DNA from: CATOSK01 sp963665735
GTDB lineage: Bacteria > Chloroflexota > Dehalococcoidia > Lucifugimonadales > UBA3495
DNA length: 64,000 nucleotides
NCBI GenBank assembly: GCA_963665735.1
Contig: OY762444.1
Coordinates: 1,178,001-1,242,000 of the forward strand
Direction: 5' to 3'
Translations under genes and position numbers: made by a program
The notes under the pieces: model-generated
The model's input: the letters and a program-made list of their open reading frames with translations, nothing else
Told to the model about the DNA's origin: nothing
Database searches by the model: none
Part shown: positions 8,404 through 15,343 of the stretch, piece after piece
How positions within the stretch are numbered: the first letter of the stretch is position 1
Layout of the letters: each line of letters opens with the position of its first letter

Positions 8404-8633
8404 GCAACGAAGGGCAGGTGAGAGAAGCTCTGCTGGACCTGCTGCGGGCCGCCGACGACGTCAACGACCCCACGGGAAGCGCGGAGGGAGACCAACTGAC
8501 GGCCCACAACGAAAAACGGCAGGGGGAGATCCTGGCCGCGTGGGAGAAACTGGCGTTCCTGACCGGGAACGAAGAACTGGCCCGGTCCAGGGGATTCAAT
8601 CCCACGGGGGACGGATTCCAAAAACAAAGCTGA
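8400..8633 (+). CDS. Small protein with AWEKLAFLTGN repeat unit, 77 aa
   Basis: GTG start overlapping the previous stop. Residues about 45-64 (AAWEKLAFLTGNEELARSRG) match a unit found in the protein at 22752-23423 (AAWETLAVLTGNSDLVPHAG), so the two share a helical module. Otherwise acidic and without recognisable family. It probably forms an operon with the DUF2958 gene before it and the gene after it. Confidence 0.65.
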   Translation: MSNEGQVREALLDLLRAADDVNDPTGSAEGDQLTAHNEKRQGEILAAWEKLAFLTGNEELARSRGFNPTGDGFQKQS

Positions 8634-8643
8634 GGAGAGCGGC

Positions 8644-8910
8644 ATGAGTGAAAGCCAGTCAACGAACCTGGAATGGCGCCGGACTCCTGCCACCGGAATC
8701 CTGGCCGCCAACCTGCCGGAGGATTACCGGGGAACCCTGTACGAGGACACCCGGCTGGAGATCCACCAAGTCAGGGGCAAGTACGTCGCGGGGTTCTGGC
8801 AGAGCGGGTACGGCAGCCGGCCGGTGAGCCCGGAACGGAGGATGCACGCCAGCGAGGAGGGGGCCAAGGCCGAGGCGGCGGCCTTCGTGGACGGCACCAG
8901 GAACGGGTGA
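8644..8910 (+). CDS. Hypothetical protein, 88 aa
   Basis: The ATG follows GAGGAGAGCGGC. Small soluble protein with alternating strands (RLEIHQVRGKYVAGFWQ) and a C-terminal Ala/Glu helix. The C-terminal helix with EGAKAEAAAFVDG looks like the end of small phage proteins that describe an alpha/beta unit, but I cannot name a family. Confidence 0.6.
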   Translation: MSESQSTNLEWRRTPATGILAANLPEDYRGTLYEDTRLEIHQVRGKYVAGFWQSGYGSRPVSPERRMHASEEGAKAEAAAFVDGTRNG

Positions 8911-8926
8911 ATCCCGGTATCCCGTC

Positions 8927-8955
8927 GCCCGCCCGGATGCTGAGATTGGGCGGGC
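8927..8955 (+). terminator. GCCCGCCC/GGGCGGGC hairpin
   Basis: A perfect 8-bp stem with a 13-base loop in the 80-base gap before the next gene. It lacks a U tract, so it may act as an attenuator or a weak terminator rather than a classical one. Confidence 0.5.
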
Positions 8956-8990
8956 TAAGTTTCCCCGTCCCGGGAAATACGGAGGAAGTC

Positions 8991-9362
8991 ATGACAACCC
9001 TGTTGGAAAGGCCGGCGGAGACCGGTCAAGCGTCCCACGTGCTGGACCGGCACTACCCGGAGACCTACTTGCTGGAATGTGACCTGGAGTCCTTCGCGCC
9101 GTCCGGCGCGGCGCGGCCAACCCCGGTGCAAGCCCGGGTGCTGGACCTGCTGCCCCCAACCGGCCCCGACGGGTTTCCCTGGGAACAGGTATTGTCGGGC
9201 CGGGCCGCCTGCCGGTGGGAGAGCGTGGAGCGGGACCTGCAGCTGATCTCGGCGCGGTTTCCCGAGGCCCGTTTCACCATGACCATCCGCTGCGCCCGCC
9301 ACCCTCGCCACGTCTGGGTGCAGGAATACCGGGCCGGCGCCTACTTCGAGAACGCCCTGTAG
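8991..9362 (+). CDS. Hypothetical protein, 123 aa, related to 20149-20484
   Basis: ATG 8991 follows GGAGGAAGTC. The C-terminal half contains QLISARFPEARFTMTI followed by a basic pair and EY-x-AG, paralleling AVISRKFPNVTFTLTI and EYHQNG in the gene at 20149. This 'sifting' pattern (FPxxxFxLTIxGE.....Y..G) is common in small phage proteins of unknown function. The N-terminal half is different in the two proteins. A third looser relative may be 13164-13409. Confidence 0.65.
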   Translation: MTTLLERPAETGQASHVLDRHYPETYLLECDLESFAPSGAARPTPVQARVLDLLPPTGPDGFPWEQVLSGRAACRWESVERDLQLISARFPEARFTMTIRCARHPRHVWVQEYRAGAYFENAL

Positions 9363-9409
9363 CGGCAGCAGGCCGTCGTCCAACTTCCGGCTTGCCAAGG
9401 AGAAAGTTC

Positions 9410-9814
9410 ATGCCCGTAATCCGTTACGACTACGACCAGGTCTTCGACAGCCCATGGGGCTGGTTCCGGGGCCATAACTCCGAGGACGGCCCCACACCCT
9501 GGGGAGACGTTCAAAACGCCCGGGAGCGGGCGCCGGGAATCCTGGAAGTGGAGACCCCGGGCCACGGCGGGCTGGTGATGAGTGAAGCCAGGTGGAAGTC
9601 CCTGCCGGAGGAGGTCCGGGAGAAGTTCCTCAACCGGGGGTTCGCCGAGGAGGATTGCGAGATGCCGGTGGCGCTGGCGCTGCTGGGACTGGCGACGCCG
9701 GTGGAACTGGAATGGGCCTACCGGGTTACCCACCAGTATCCCCGCTACCAGGCAGCCCAGGCCCGGGTGGGGGACCGGTACTACGACGCCGGTCTGCACC
9801 TGGTGAACCGGTAA
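9410..9814 (+). CDS. DUF7007-like protein, 134 aa
   Basis: ATG 9410 follows AAGGAGAAAG. Residues 28-55 contain TPWGDVQNARERAPGILEV and TPGHGGLVMS, the hallmark of DUF7007 (PWG.xQ, ApGI.xV.TpgHGG). Residues about 58-110 (RWKSLPEEVREKF... ALLGLATPVELEWAYRV) are shared with the N-terminus of the fusion protein at 12302-13123. Function unknown, typical of phage and plasmids. Confidence 0.75.
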   Translation: MPVIRYDYDQVFDSPWGWFRGHNSEDGPTPWGDVQNARERAPGILEVETPGHGGLVMSEARWKSLPEEVREKFLNRGFAEEDCEMPVALALLGLATPVELEWAYRVTHQYPRYQAAQARVGDRYYDAGLHLVNR

Positions 9815-9849
9815 AACGGACACTCAACACGGAACGCAGGAGAGAGAAA

Positions 9850-10050
9850 ATGACGACGTCAAACAAGCCCCTGGCCAAGAAACCTGTGGACGGCAACATC
9901 TTCAACATCGCCGGCGCGGCCAAGACCGCCATGAAAAAAGCCGGCGTGGAGCAGACCGCCATCACGGAGATGTCCGAGCGGATGTTCAAGTCCAAGTCCT
10001 ATGAAGAAGCCATTGCTATCATCATAGAGTACGTGGACTTCGACCTCTAG
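9850..10050 (+). CDS. Small protein with DGNIFNIAGAA motif, 66 aa
   Basis: The ATG follows GGAGAGAGAAA. The sequence VDGNIFNIAGAAKTAMKKAG, a short helix and a terminal EAIAIIIEYVDF segment make up a small all-helical protein family found on phages and integrative elements, with no known function. Nothing else is visible. Confidence 0.7.
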   Translation: MTTSNKPLAKKPVDGNIFNIAGAAKTAMKKAGVEQTAITEMSERMFKSKSYEEAIAIIIEYVDFDL

Positions 10051-10100
10051 GGCTGTGGATAGTCCCCACGCACCCGGGAGCTCAATCCTGGAGAACGAGC

Positions 10101-10517
10101 ATGGAACTTCCTGAAAAAATACCGGTGCGGGTGAGCCGGAAGCACCTGCGGGAGGGCGAATCGGGCAGGAACGCCCAGCGCGTCCTGGAACTGGCCGTCA
10201 GCGAGTCCGTGACCAACTGCGAGGTACGGGTCTACCTGGACGACGACGACGTGACGATTGACCTGTATTTCAAGGGGGCCTGGTATCTCACTTCCTACCG
10301 GCCGATTCCCAACCAGCGAAGACGTATGCTGGACTTTCTGCTGAACTACGACCTGAGCGAGGGTGAGGCGGGAGAGCCCACCCGGTTCACCCTGGCCAAA
10401 AAGAAGCCGGGTTTGCGCTGGGCCGGGATACATCCAACAGACCCGACTCCACCGGAATCCCATCCCCCCGGAGCTGAATCATGGAAAAACTCCCTGAAAA
10501 AATACCGGTGCGGGTGA
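10101..10517 (+). CDS. Member 1 of a four-gene paralogous set, 138 aa
   Basis: This gene, 10481-10792, 13455-13772 and 13785-14165 share a layout: LPEKIPVRVSRKHLREG at the start, then a Cys- or Ala-rich helix (the CPVALAL-type segment in other members), two strands, a PIPNQRRRMLDFL motif and a C-terminal PTRFTLAKK. The fold looks alpha/beta with a basic C-terminus. The last ~35 residues (after RFTLAKKK) run into the leader of the next gene and differ from the paralogues, so the original stop may have been lost. The next gene starts 37 bases before this stop. Confidence 0.75.
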   Translation: MELPEKIPVRVSRKHLREGESGRNAQRVLELAVSESVTNCEVRVYLDDDDVTIDLYFKGAWYLTSYRPIPNQRRRMLDFLLNYDLSEGEAGEPTRFTLAKKKPGLRWAGIHPTDPTPPESHPPGAESWKNSLKKYRCG

Positions 10518-10792
10518 GCCGGAAGCACATCAGAAAAGGCAAGCCCCGCAGGAACGCGGCGTGCGCCCTGGCCCTGGCCATCAACCAGGCCGTTCCCGGC
10601 CACCGCGCCCGGGTCTACCTGGACCGCTGCGAGGTGAAGATTCAACTGTACCAACCGGAACTCCGGCGAATAACCCTCTACCGGCCGATTCCCAACCAGC
10701 GGAAGCGGATGCTGGACTTCGTGCAGGACTACGACCTGAGCGACGGCGAGGTGGGAGAACCCACCCGGTTCACCCTGGCCAGGATTGTCTGA
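10481..10792 (+). CDS. Member 2 of a four-gene paralogous set, 103 aa
   Basis: Nearly the same start as its neighbour (LPEKIPVRVSRKHIRKG) and the same PIPNQRKRMLDFVQDYDLS and PTRFTLARI motifs. It is the closest relative of 10101-10517, and even the nucleotide sequence around both starts is alike, so this is a recent tandem duplication. Unknown function. Confidence 0.8.
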   Translation: MEKLPEKIPVRVSRKHIRKGKPRRNAACALALAINQAVPGHRARVYLDRCEVKIQLYQPELRRITLYRPIPNQRKRMLDFVQDYDLSDGEVGEPTRFTLARIV

Positions 10793-10871
10793 ACTACTTC
10801 CACTCCCGTGAGGGACCGCTCCCCGACCGTCGTTCACTTTCCGCAGGGGAACCACTACTTCCACTCCCGTG

Positions 10872-10907
10872 GGGGCCGCCCCTTGGCCGTGCAAGGTCGG
10901 GGCGGCC
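10872..10907. repeat. GGCCGCCCC hairpin repeat, copy 1
   Basis: Perfect inverted arms GGCCGCCCC/GGGGCGGCC around the loop TTGGCCGTGCAAGGTC. Located in the 147-base gap before the PfkB gene; this gap also holds two copies of CTACTTCCACTCCCGTG about 60 bases apart (10794 and 10855). Further copies lie at 11781, 12224 and, diverged, 14370. Confidence 0.85.
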
Positions 10908-10939
10908 AGACTGCCCCTGGCCGGGAAGGATGAACGGGA

Positions 10940-11752
10940 ATGAAGAGCTACGCGGTCATCGGGAACTGCGTCAACGAAACGGTCGTCCGGCAGGAGGACG
11001 GGATGTCCCGGACCCACCTGGGCGGAACCGCCGCCATCATGGCCCGGATGCTGGCCGGGGCCGGCGCAGCCGTCACCCTGTACACCAACGGTTCCGGTAG
11101 CGAAAGCGGCGACGGATTCACCCTGCGGCGCATGGAACGCCGGGGCCCGGAAACCGGATCCGCCAACATCACCGTGCGCCGCGGCGAGTGCGTCCAGGCC
11201 CGGGGGAAGTGGCCCAAGCTGCCCCGGCTCGCGGCCGCCGAGATGTCGGACCTGCTGGACCACGACTGGGTGGTATTGACCGGGGCGGAGCATCAGGATG
11301 ATGCCATGGTGATATGCACGGCGGCCCGGGGCCTGTCCCTGGGAGTGTGTTCGGAGCGCAGCGTGGGTTCCCTGGCGCCGGCGACGCGCCACAAGGGGAA
11401 GGTGCAGTACCGGGTTGCCGCCATGAACGCCGCGGAGGCCGGGGCATTCATGTCCCGGCACGGAGACGCCGGCAGGTCTGACGAGCTGCGGAACCTGCTC
11501 CAAGCCGACGAGCTCCTGGTGACCCACGGCGCGGAGGGCTGGAGCCTGCTGAACGGGGCAAATGGGAACGTGGAATCGGAAGCCCCGGCCCCGCCGCCGG
11601 GAACGGACTTCGTGGGAGCGGGGGACTCGGCCCTGGCCGGGCTGACGCTGGCCGCCGCGGAGGGTTTGGACCGGCGGGAGACGGTGAACCGGTTCATCAG
11701 GACGCTCATGGAGAGCAACGTCGCCGGGTACGGTCATCCCCGCAGAAGGTGA
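10940..11752 (+). CDS. PfkB-family carbohydrate/nucleoside kinase, 270 aa
   Basis: The protein follows the ribokinase/PfkB plan: an N-terminal strand (YAVIGNCVNETV), a GGTAAIMARMLAGAGA segment for substrate binding, a central alpha/beta core and the C-terminal signature DFVGAGDSALAGL, in which Asp229 is the predicted catalytic base and GAGD the anion hole. It is slightly short (270 aa against about 300), mainly through a small lid region, so the sugar or nucleoside substrate cannot be predicted. A terminator follows directly. PfkB kinases are unusual on plasmids without a matching pathway; no partner enzyme is visible nearby. Confidence 0.88.
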   Translation: MKSYAVIGNCVNETVVRQEDGMSRTHLGGTAAIMARMLAGAGAAVTLYTNGSGSESGDGFTLRRMERRGPETGSANITVRRGECVQARGKWPKLPRLAAAEMSDLLDHDWVVLTGAEHQDDAMVICTAARGLSLGVCSERSVGSLAPATRHKGKVQYRVAAMNAAEAGAFMSRHGDAGRSDELRNLLQADELLVTHGAEGWSLLNGANGNVESEAPAPPPGTDFVGAGDSALAGLTLAAAEGLDRRETVNRFIRTLMESNVAGYGHPRRR

Positions 11753-11754
11753 CC

Positions 11755-11780
11755 GGCGGACCGGAACCGCCCGTTTTTTT
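11755..11780 (+). terminator. Rho-independent terminator after PfkB gene
   Basis: GGCGG-ACCGGAA-CCGCC stem-loop followed by CGTTTTTTT, three bases after the PfkB stop codon. Confidence 0.75.
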
Positions 11781-11817
11781 GGGGCCGCCCCTTGGCCGTG
11801 CAAGGTCGGGGCGGCCC
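11781..11817. repeat. GGCCGCCCC hairpin repeat, copy 2
   Basis: Identical core to copy 1. The identity with copy 3 (12224) continues past the hairpin through CAGGTCGCCCGTGACC and the ribosome-binding site ACGGGAGAAGAGAAAATGACC, so the whole leader has been duplicated in front of two different genes. Confidence 0.9.
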
Positions 11818-11858
11818 AGGTCGCCCGTGACCCGAAGCAGGAAACGGGAGAAGAGAAA

Positions 11859-12215
11859 ATGACCGAACCAACAGTTGAACGGCACGAACTAATCAAGCCG
11901 CTGGACTCCGAGAGCCGGGGAACCGTCACCCTGGTGAAACTGGTCAAGTCCCACCGGCCGGAGGAACGCCCCGGCATACTGGAAATCATCTTCGAGATGG
12001 ACGACGGGCATTCGTCCAGGGAGTTCCGCTATCTCCACGACACCGGAATCAGGGGCCGCCTGCCGGAGTTTCATCCCGGCCGGACCGTCATGGTCGAGTA
12101 CAGCAGCGTCCGGGAGGACGATGAGTCTCCCTACACGGCCTACCTGGTTCATCACACCGAGGCATGGCGGCCCCGGAGGGGAACGAAAATAATGAACCTG
12201 GGACCGGCGATCTAA
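11859..12215 (+). CDS. OB-like domain protein, 118 aa
   Basis: The protein is mostly beta strand: GTVTLVKLVKSHRPE, a strand ILEIIFEMDD, REFRYLHDTG, then a VMVEYSSVREDDESPYTAYLV stretch. The same arrangement forms the C-terminus of the fusion protein at 12302-13123 (GTVTHVEPSRPYWPE, LMEVNFQVDG, REFHHVYDAG-like, VTVEFGDHPEDEPPYLAY). It looks like a small OB or Tudor-like barrel, a fold used for nucleic-acid binding, but no activity can be assigned. Confidence 0.65.
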   Translation: MTEPTVERHELIKPLDSESRGTVTLVKLVKSHRPEERPGILEIIFEMDDGHSSREFRYLHDTGIRGRLPEFHPGRTVMVEYSSVREDDESPYTAYLVHHTEAWRPRRGTKIMNLGPAI

Positions 12216-12223
12216 CCGGAAAA

Positions 12224-12260
12224 GGGGCCGCCCCTTGGCCGTGCAAGGTCGGGGCGGCCC
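12224..12260. repeat. GGCCGCCCC hairpin repeat, copy 3
   Basis: Same core and same downstream leader as copy 2. It lies 41 bases before the start of 12302-13123, so it could act on the transcription or translation of that gene. Confidence 0.9.
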
Positions 12261-12301
12261 AGGTCGCCCGTGACCGTAAGAACGAAACGGGAGAAGAGAA
12301 A

Positions 12302-13123
12302 ATGACCACTGAGACTTTCAACCGGCCCAAGAACATCCTCATGGGCCAGACCGCCGACCTGGGCGGGATGATCATCTCCCGGGAGAAGTGGGATTCCCTG
12401 CCAACCGAGGCGGTGACCGGATTCCGGTACCCGGAGCGCGCCACGGGACTCTACGAAGTCCTGATCGCCAAGTCCCTCCTGGGAACCTCCGTGGGCGAGG
12501 AATGGGACCACGCCCTGTTCGCCGTCCGCCAGCCGGAACTGGAAAACTACGCCGGCGCGGCGGAACACCTGCTCCGGCGCGGGCGACCCGGCGGCTGCTG
12601 GCAGTGCGGGGAGGACGAGGACCCCGCCGACACCTGCACCCTGGCCATCGGAGCCTTCATGGGAGACTCCCGCTGGCTGTGCCGGAACTGCATGGAAACG
12701 CGCTCCGACGAAGCGATGATGGCGCTGTTCAACCGGGCCATGTTCTTCGCCAGCCAGGAGGAAGAAGCCCGGGCGGAGAGGAACATCCCCGCCGGGGGCG
12801 AGCCGCACTACGGACTTGCCCTGTATCTCAACTTCGGACGGGGAGAGACGGAAACCTTCGAGCCGGAGACGGACTACGTCCAGGTCAAGGGAACAGTGAC
12901 CCACGTGGAACCGTCCCGGCCCTACTGGCCGGAGGAGTATCCCGAACTCATGGAGGTCAATTTCCAGGTTGACGGCGCGGGCGAAACCAGGGATTTTCAC
13001 CACGTCTACGACGCCGGGACCACGGCGCCGCCGGACATCCGGGTGGGATCAACCGTCACGGTGGAATTCGGCGACCACCCGGAGGACGAACCGCCGTACC
13101 TGGCCTACAGGATTGAGACGTGA
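12302..13123 (+). CDS. Fusion of DUF7007-like, zinc-ribbon and OB-like parts, 273 aa
   Basis: Three parts can be separated. Residues about 14-80 (LGGMIISREKWDSLP ... LLGTSVGEEWDHALF) match the second half of the DUF7007-like gene at 9410. Residues about 95-140 hold a zinc-ribbon-like CWQCGEDEDPADTC and LCRNC. Residues about 190-273 match the OB-like protein at 11859. The neighbours are thus sources of its parts, and the gene was probably assembled by local shuffling. Function unknown; nucleic-acid binding is a guess. Confidence 0.75.
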   Translation: MTTETFNRPKNILMGQTADLGGMIISREKWDSLPTEAVTGFRYPERATGLYEVLIAKSLLGTSVGEEWDHALFAVRQPELENYAGAAEHLLRRGRPGGCWQCGEDEDPADTCTLAIGAFMGDSRWLCRNCMETRSDEAMMALFNRAMFFASQEEEARAERNIPAGGEPHYGLALYLNFGRGETETFEPETDYVQVKGTVTHVEPSRPYWPEEYPELMEVNFQVDGAGETRDFHHVYDAGTTAPPDIRVGSTVTVEFGDHPEDEPPYLAYRIET

Positions 13124-13163
13124 TGGACCGACCGGGATTCATCCCGAAGCGAGGCGCAAACGA

Positions 13164-13409
13164 ATGACCGGAACCCGGAACTGGCAGCGGGAAGTATACC
13201 GAGAGGCCCAGGAAGCGGATCCCCGGCTGCACTTCCACGTGATGGTCTTTCCGGAGGGCGGTCTTTACGGCGACAAGCTGGAACGCCGTTTCGACGACTG
13301 GGACGATGCCGACGCCTTCGCCCGCAACCGGCGAAACCGCCGGGAGTACGGCCGGATGGAAGTGATCGAGTGCCGCCGGGAATGCCGGGCCACAGTGGAA
13401 GGTGCATAG
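13164..13409 (+). CDS. Hypothetical protein, 81 aa
   Basis: ATG 13164 follows GAGGCGCAAACGA. A small alpha/beta protein with a hydrophobic strand LHFHVMVFPEGG, a DDWDDADAFARNRRNRREYG segment and a Cys near the end. The HFHVMVFPEG strand recalls the FTMTI strand of 8991-9362. No family is recognised. Confidence 0.6.
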   Translation: MTGTRNWQREVYREAQEADPRLHFHVMVFPEGGLYGDKLERRFDDWDDADAFARNRRNRREYGRMEVIECRRECRATVEGA

Positions 13410-13454
13410 CGGACGGAGACCGGAATCCGGTCAACAGCAGCCAAGGAGAACGAC

Positions 13455-13772
13455 ATGGAATTTCCCGACAAGGTCCATCTGCGGGTAACCCGCGCCACGA
13501 TGGAGAAGTCCTTTCCATGCAACCCCGCCAGGTGTGCGGTGGCCCAGGCCCTCACCGATGTCCTGGAACTGGACGACGAGTACGTTGTCGACGTATCCAG
13601 CGAAGGGGAAGTGGCCGTGCACAACGCTTCCAACAAGAAAATCGTCAGGGCGTACGAGCCCATCTCCAACCAGAAGCAGAGGATAACCAGGTTCATCCTG
13701 GACTTCGACGACGGCCGGTCGCCGTATCCGGCGCCCACCAGGTTCACCCTGGAGCGGGTTAGAGACGAGTAG
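13455..13772 (+). CDS. Member 3 of a four-gene paralogous set, 105 aa
   Basis: FPDKVHLRVTRATMEKS, then NPARCAVAQAL, a strand region, PISNQKQRITRFILDFDD and PTRFTLERVRDE follow the order of the copies at 10101 and 10481. The CxxAxAL segment suggests a packed helix, or a cysteine used with the following gene's CPVALAL. Unknown function. Confidence 0.8.
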   Translation: MEFPDKVHLRVTRATMEKSFPCNPARCAVAQALTDVLELDDEYVVDVSSEGEVAVHNASNKKIVRAYEPISNQKQRITRFILDFDDGRSPYPAPTRFTLERVRDE

Positions 13773-13784
13773 AGGATGGACCCC

Positions 13785-14165
13785 ATGGCCGATTTTCCCG
13801 AAACGATTGAACTGGAAGTGACCCGGGAGATGATCCGGACCGGCGTGCCCGGCAACCACCACCGTTGCCCGGTGGCCCTGGCCCTGTCCAAGAAACTGGA
13901 ACTGGAACGCGACCCGGACGAACAGGGCCGAAGCCGGAAGCCCAACGTCCTGAGCGACGGGGCCATATCGGTGTTGAGCCCCGACCTTGGCCGGCACGAA
14001 GTGTGGTACCAACCGGCGGTTGAAGACCACCACCGCCTCAAGAAGTTCATCCGGGACTTCGACAACGAAAGACTGGAGGAACCGTTCCACGCCAGTTTCA
14101 CGCTGGAGAAGTACTGCGACGGTTGGGATTTCCCCGAAACCGGTCCCGACCCGGCGGAACCGTAA
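13785..14165 (+). CDS. Member 4 of a four-gene paralogous set, 126 aa
   Basis: An ATG at 13776 is also in frame, but it has no room for a ribosome-binding site. The ATG at 13785 lies ten bases after GAGG and aligns with the paralogues (FPETIELEVTREMIRTG). It retains HHRCPVALAL, HRLKKFIRDFDNE and ASFTLEKY. An insertion of about 12 residues after the first helix and an acidic C-terminal tail set it apart. It is the last gene before the tRNA pair. Confidence 0.75.
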   Translation: MADFPETIELEVTREMIRTGVPGNHHRCPVALALSKKLELERDPDEQGRSRKPNVLSDGAISVLSPDLGRHEVWYQPAVEDHHRLKKFIRDFDNERLEEPFHASFTLEKYCDGWDFPETGPDPAEP

Positions 14166-14174
14166 ACCGGATTT

Positions 14175-14247
14175 GCGTCCGCAGCAGGGTTGGACGAGCG
14201 CCGGGCTTCTACCCCGGAGGCTGCGGGTTCGAGTCCCGCCGGACGCG
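14175..14247 (+). tRNA. tRNA-Arg (UCU), with shortened D arm
   Basis: A seven-base acceptor stem (GCGTCCG/CGGACGC), a five-base anticodon stem CCGGG/CCCGG around CTTCTAC (anticodon TCT) and a perfect T arm (GCGGG TTCGAGT CCCGC) are present. The D arm is two bases short on its 5' side: GC is followed directly by AGGGTTGGAC and GAGC, so only two D-stem pairs form. No CCA is encoded. It may be a decaying gene or a variant still recognised by the host. Confidence 0.75.
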
Positions 14248-14257
14248 CCGGATTCCC

Positions 14258-14331
14258 GAGGGCATAGTTTAATGGCAGAACGCCGGTCTCCAAAACCGGT
14301 AGTGGGGGTTCGAATCCTCCTGCCTTCGCCA
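14258..14331 (+). tRNA. tRNA-Trp (CCA anticodon)
   Basis: Acceptor GAGGGCA/TGCCTTC (one G-U pair), D stem GTTT/GAAC, anticodon stem CCGGT/ACCGG with loop CTCCAAA (anticodon CCA), T stem GGGGG/CCTCC with TTCGAAT, and an encoded 3' CCA. All parts are in order. Ten bases separate it from the tRNA-Arg, so the two are probably cotranscribed. Confidence 0.9.
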
Positions 14332-14369
14332 GCTTTCTATTCTTACCCCAAGGCCAATTTTATCTTCCA

Positions 14370-14401
14370 GCCGCCCCTTGGCTGTGCTGGTCCGGGGCGG
14401 C
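14370..14401. repeat. GGCCGCCCC hairpin repeat, diverged copy 4
   Basis: GCCGCCCC/GGGGCGGC arms with loop TTGGCTGTGCTGGTCC. Stem and first loop bases are kept, while the loop has changed. It lies before the gene at 14450. Confidence 0.75.
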
Positions 14402-14449
14402 AACTCCCGCTCCACCAGGACGGAAAAAACATTGCGAGAGGAACGGAAA

Positions 14450-14899
14450 ATGGAAAAGACGATTGAGTTCACTGAGAACGAACTGACCCGCACCCTGGAC
14501 CTCGTCGACGAAGACGGCACAATCGTAGCCTCCATCTCCCGGAACCGGACCGGAAGCGGGCAATTCGTGGTCCGCGAAGTATGCCGCTACAGCGACAAGG
14601 TAGTCTGCGACACCCTGGAAGAGGCCAAGGAACAGGCTGAGTTCTACCACCGGCTCTACACCAGGAGAAAGACGCCGATTGAGTTCAGGCAAAACGGCAT
14701 GACCAACACCCTGGACGTGGTGCACTGGAGCGGCGAAATCCTGGCCCAAATATCCCAGAACCGGATCGGCAACAGCCACGTCATACTCCGCGACTCGTGG
14801 GAACACGACAAAAAGGTGGTCTGCCAAACCCTGGAAGAGGCCAAGCAAGTTGCCGCAGACACCTATGGAGGGGAGCTCAGTCCCGGCGCATGGAGATAA
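14450..14899 (+). CDS. Tandem-duplicated domain protein, 149 aa
   Basis: Residues about 8-65 and 80-140 are copies of one ~60-aa unit: LTRTLDLVDEDGTIVASISRN and MTNTLDVVHWSGEILAQISQN, each ending in a KVVCDTLEEAKE or KVVCQTLEEAKQ helix. Each unit looks like a beta hairpin plus helix. ATG 14450 follows GAGAGGAACGGAAA. No named family. Confidence 0.75.
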   Translation: MEKTIEFTENELTRTLDLVDEDGTIVASISRNRTGSGQFVVREVCRYSDKVVCDTLEEAKEQAEFYHRLYTRRKTPIEFRQNGMTNTLDVVHWSGEILAQISQNRIGNSHVILRDSWEHDKKVVCQTLEEAKQVAADTYGGELSPGAWR

Positions 14900-15117
14900 C
14901 CCGGGAACAGCGGGACAAACGGGAACAGGCAAGGAAGGCCCGCGAGAGCCGGCTCCCCATCATCGATGTGCAGATGCAAGAGCGCCTGTTGGCCCGGTAC
15001 TCCGACCCGACCCGCCACCAGGCGTTGCCGCCATACCATCAACCAATCACCACAGGAGAAGAAAGCCGTGACCACAGCCCATGTAGAAACCGCCGCCTGC
15101 CCCGACCCCCACTGTAG
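14890..15117 (+). CDS. Possible small protein, 75 aa
   Basis: ATG 14890 overlaps the end of the preceding gene. The first ~40 residues (EITREQRDKREQARKARESR, then IDVQMQERLL) are typical of a charged helix. The last third is translated from the CCATACCATCAACC spacer and overlaps the following gene, so the real C-terminus is doubtful. It could be a non-coding overlap. Confidence 0.35.
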   Translation: MEITREQRDKREQARKARESRLPIIDVQMQERLLARYSDPTRHQALPPYHQPITTGEESRDHSPCRNRRLPRPPL

Positions 15118-15286
15118 ACACCTGGAGTACGCGCTGAAGTACCCGTACATGGGGAAATTGACCAGACTGGTCCGGCAGGCATCCGGGAACGGATACCCCG
15201 CCACCAGCCAGGGATTCAGCGCCGGGGATATTCTCCCCGCCATCCACCTGGCGGAAAAGCACCCGGAGTTTCCACCCGGCGGCTAG
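15068..15286 (+). CDS. Hypothetical protein, 72 aa
   Basis: GTG 15068 sits directly after AGGAGAAGAAAGCC. The sequence CPDPHCRHLEYALKYPYMGKL has a small C-x4-C/H pair that might bind metal, followed by a helix DILPAIHLAEKHPEF. No family is recognised. Confidence 0.6.
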   Translation: MTTAHVETAACPDPHCRHLEYALKYPYMGKLTRLVRQASGNGYPATSQGFSAGDILPAIHLAEKHPEFPPGG

Positions 15287-15343
15287 CCGGCGAATCTGCA
15301 AGTCAACCAACGCCCCCCAGGCCAATGAACACCGGAGGACGCC

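Noticed and set aside
10346..11989. A 547-codon minus-strand frame
   Set aside because: Crosses hairpin repeats, a terminator and the PfkB gene in antisense. The translated repeat words (ARPRGGPF-like, TLHGQGAAP) only reflect the intergenic repeat.
14332..14449. Attachment site for integration at the tRNA-Trp 3' end
   Set aside because: tRNA ends are common integration targets, but no integrase gene and no second copy of the tRNA end are found in the window.
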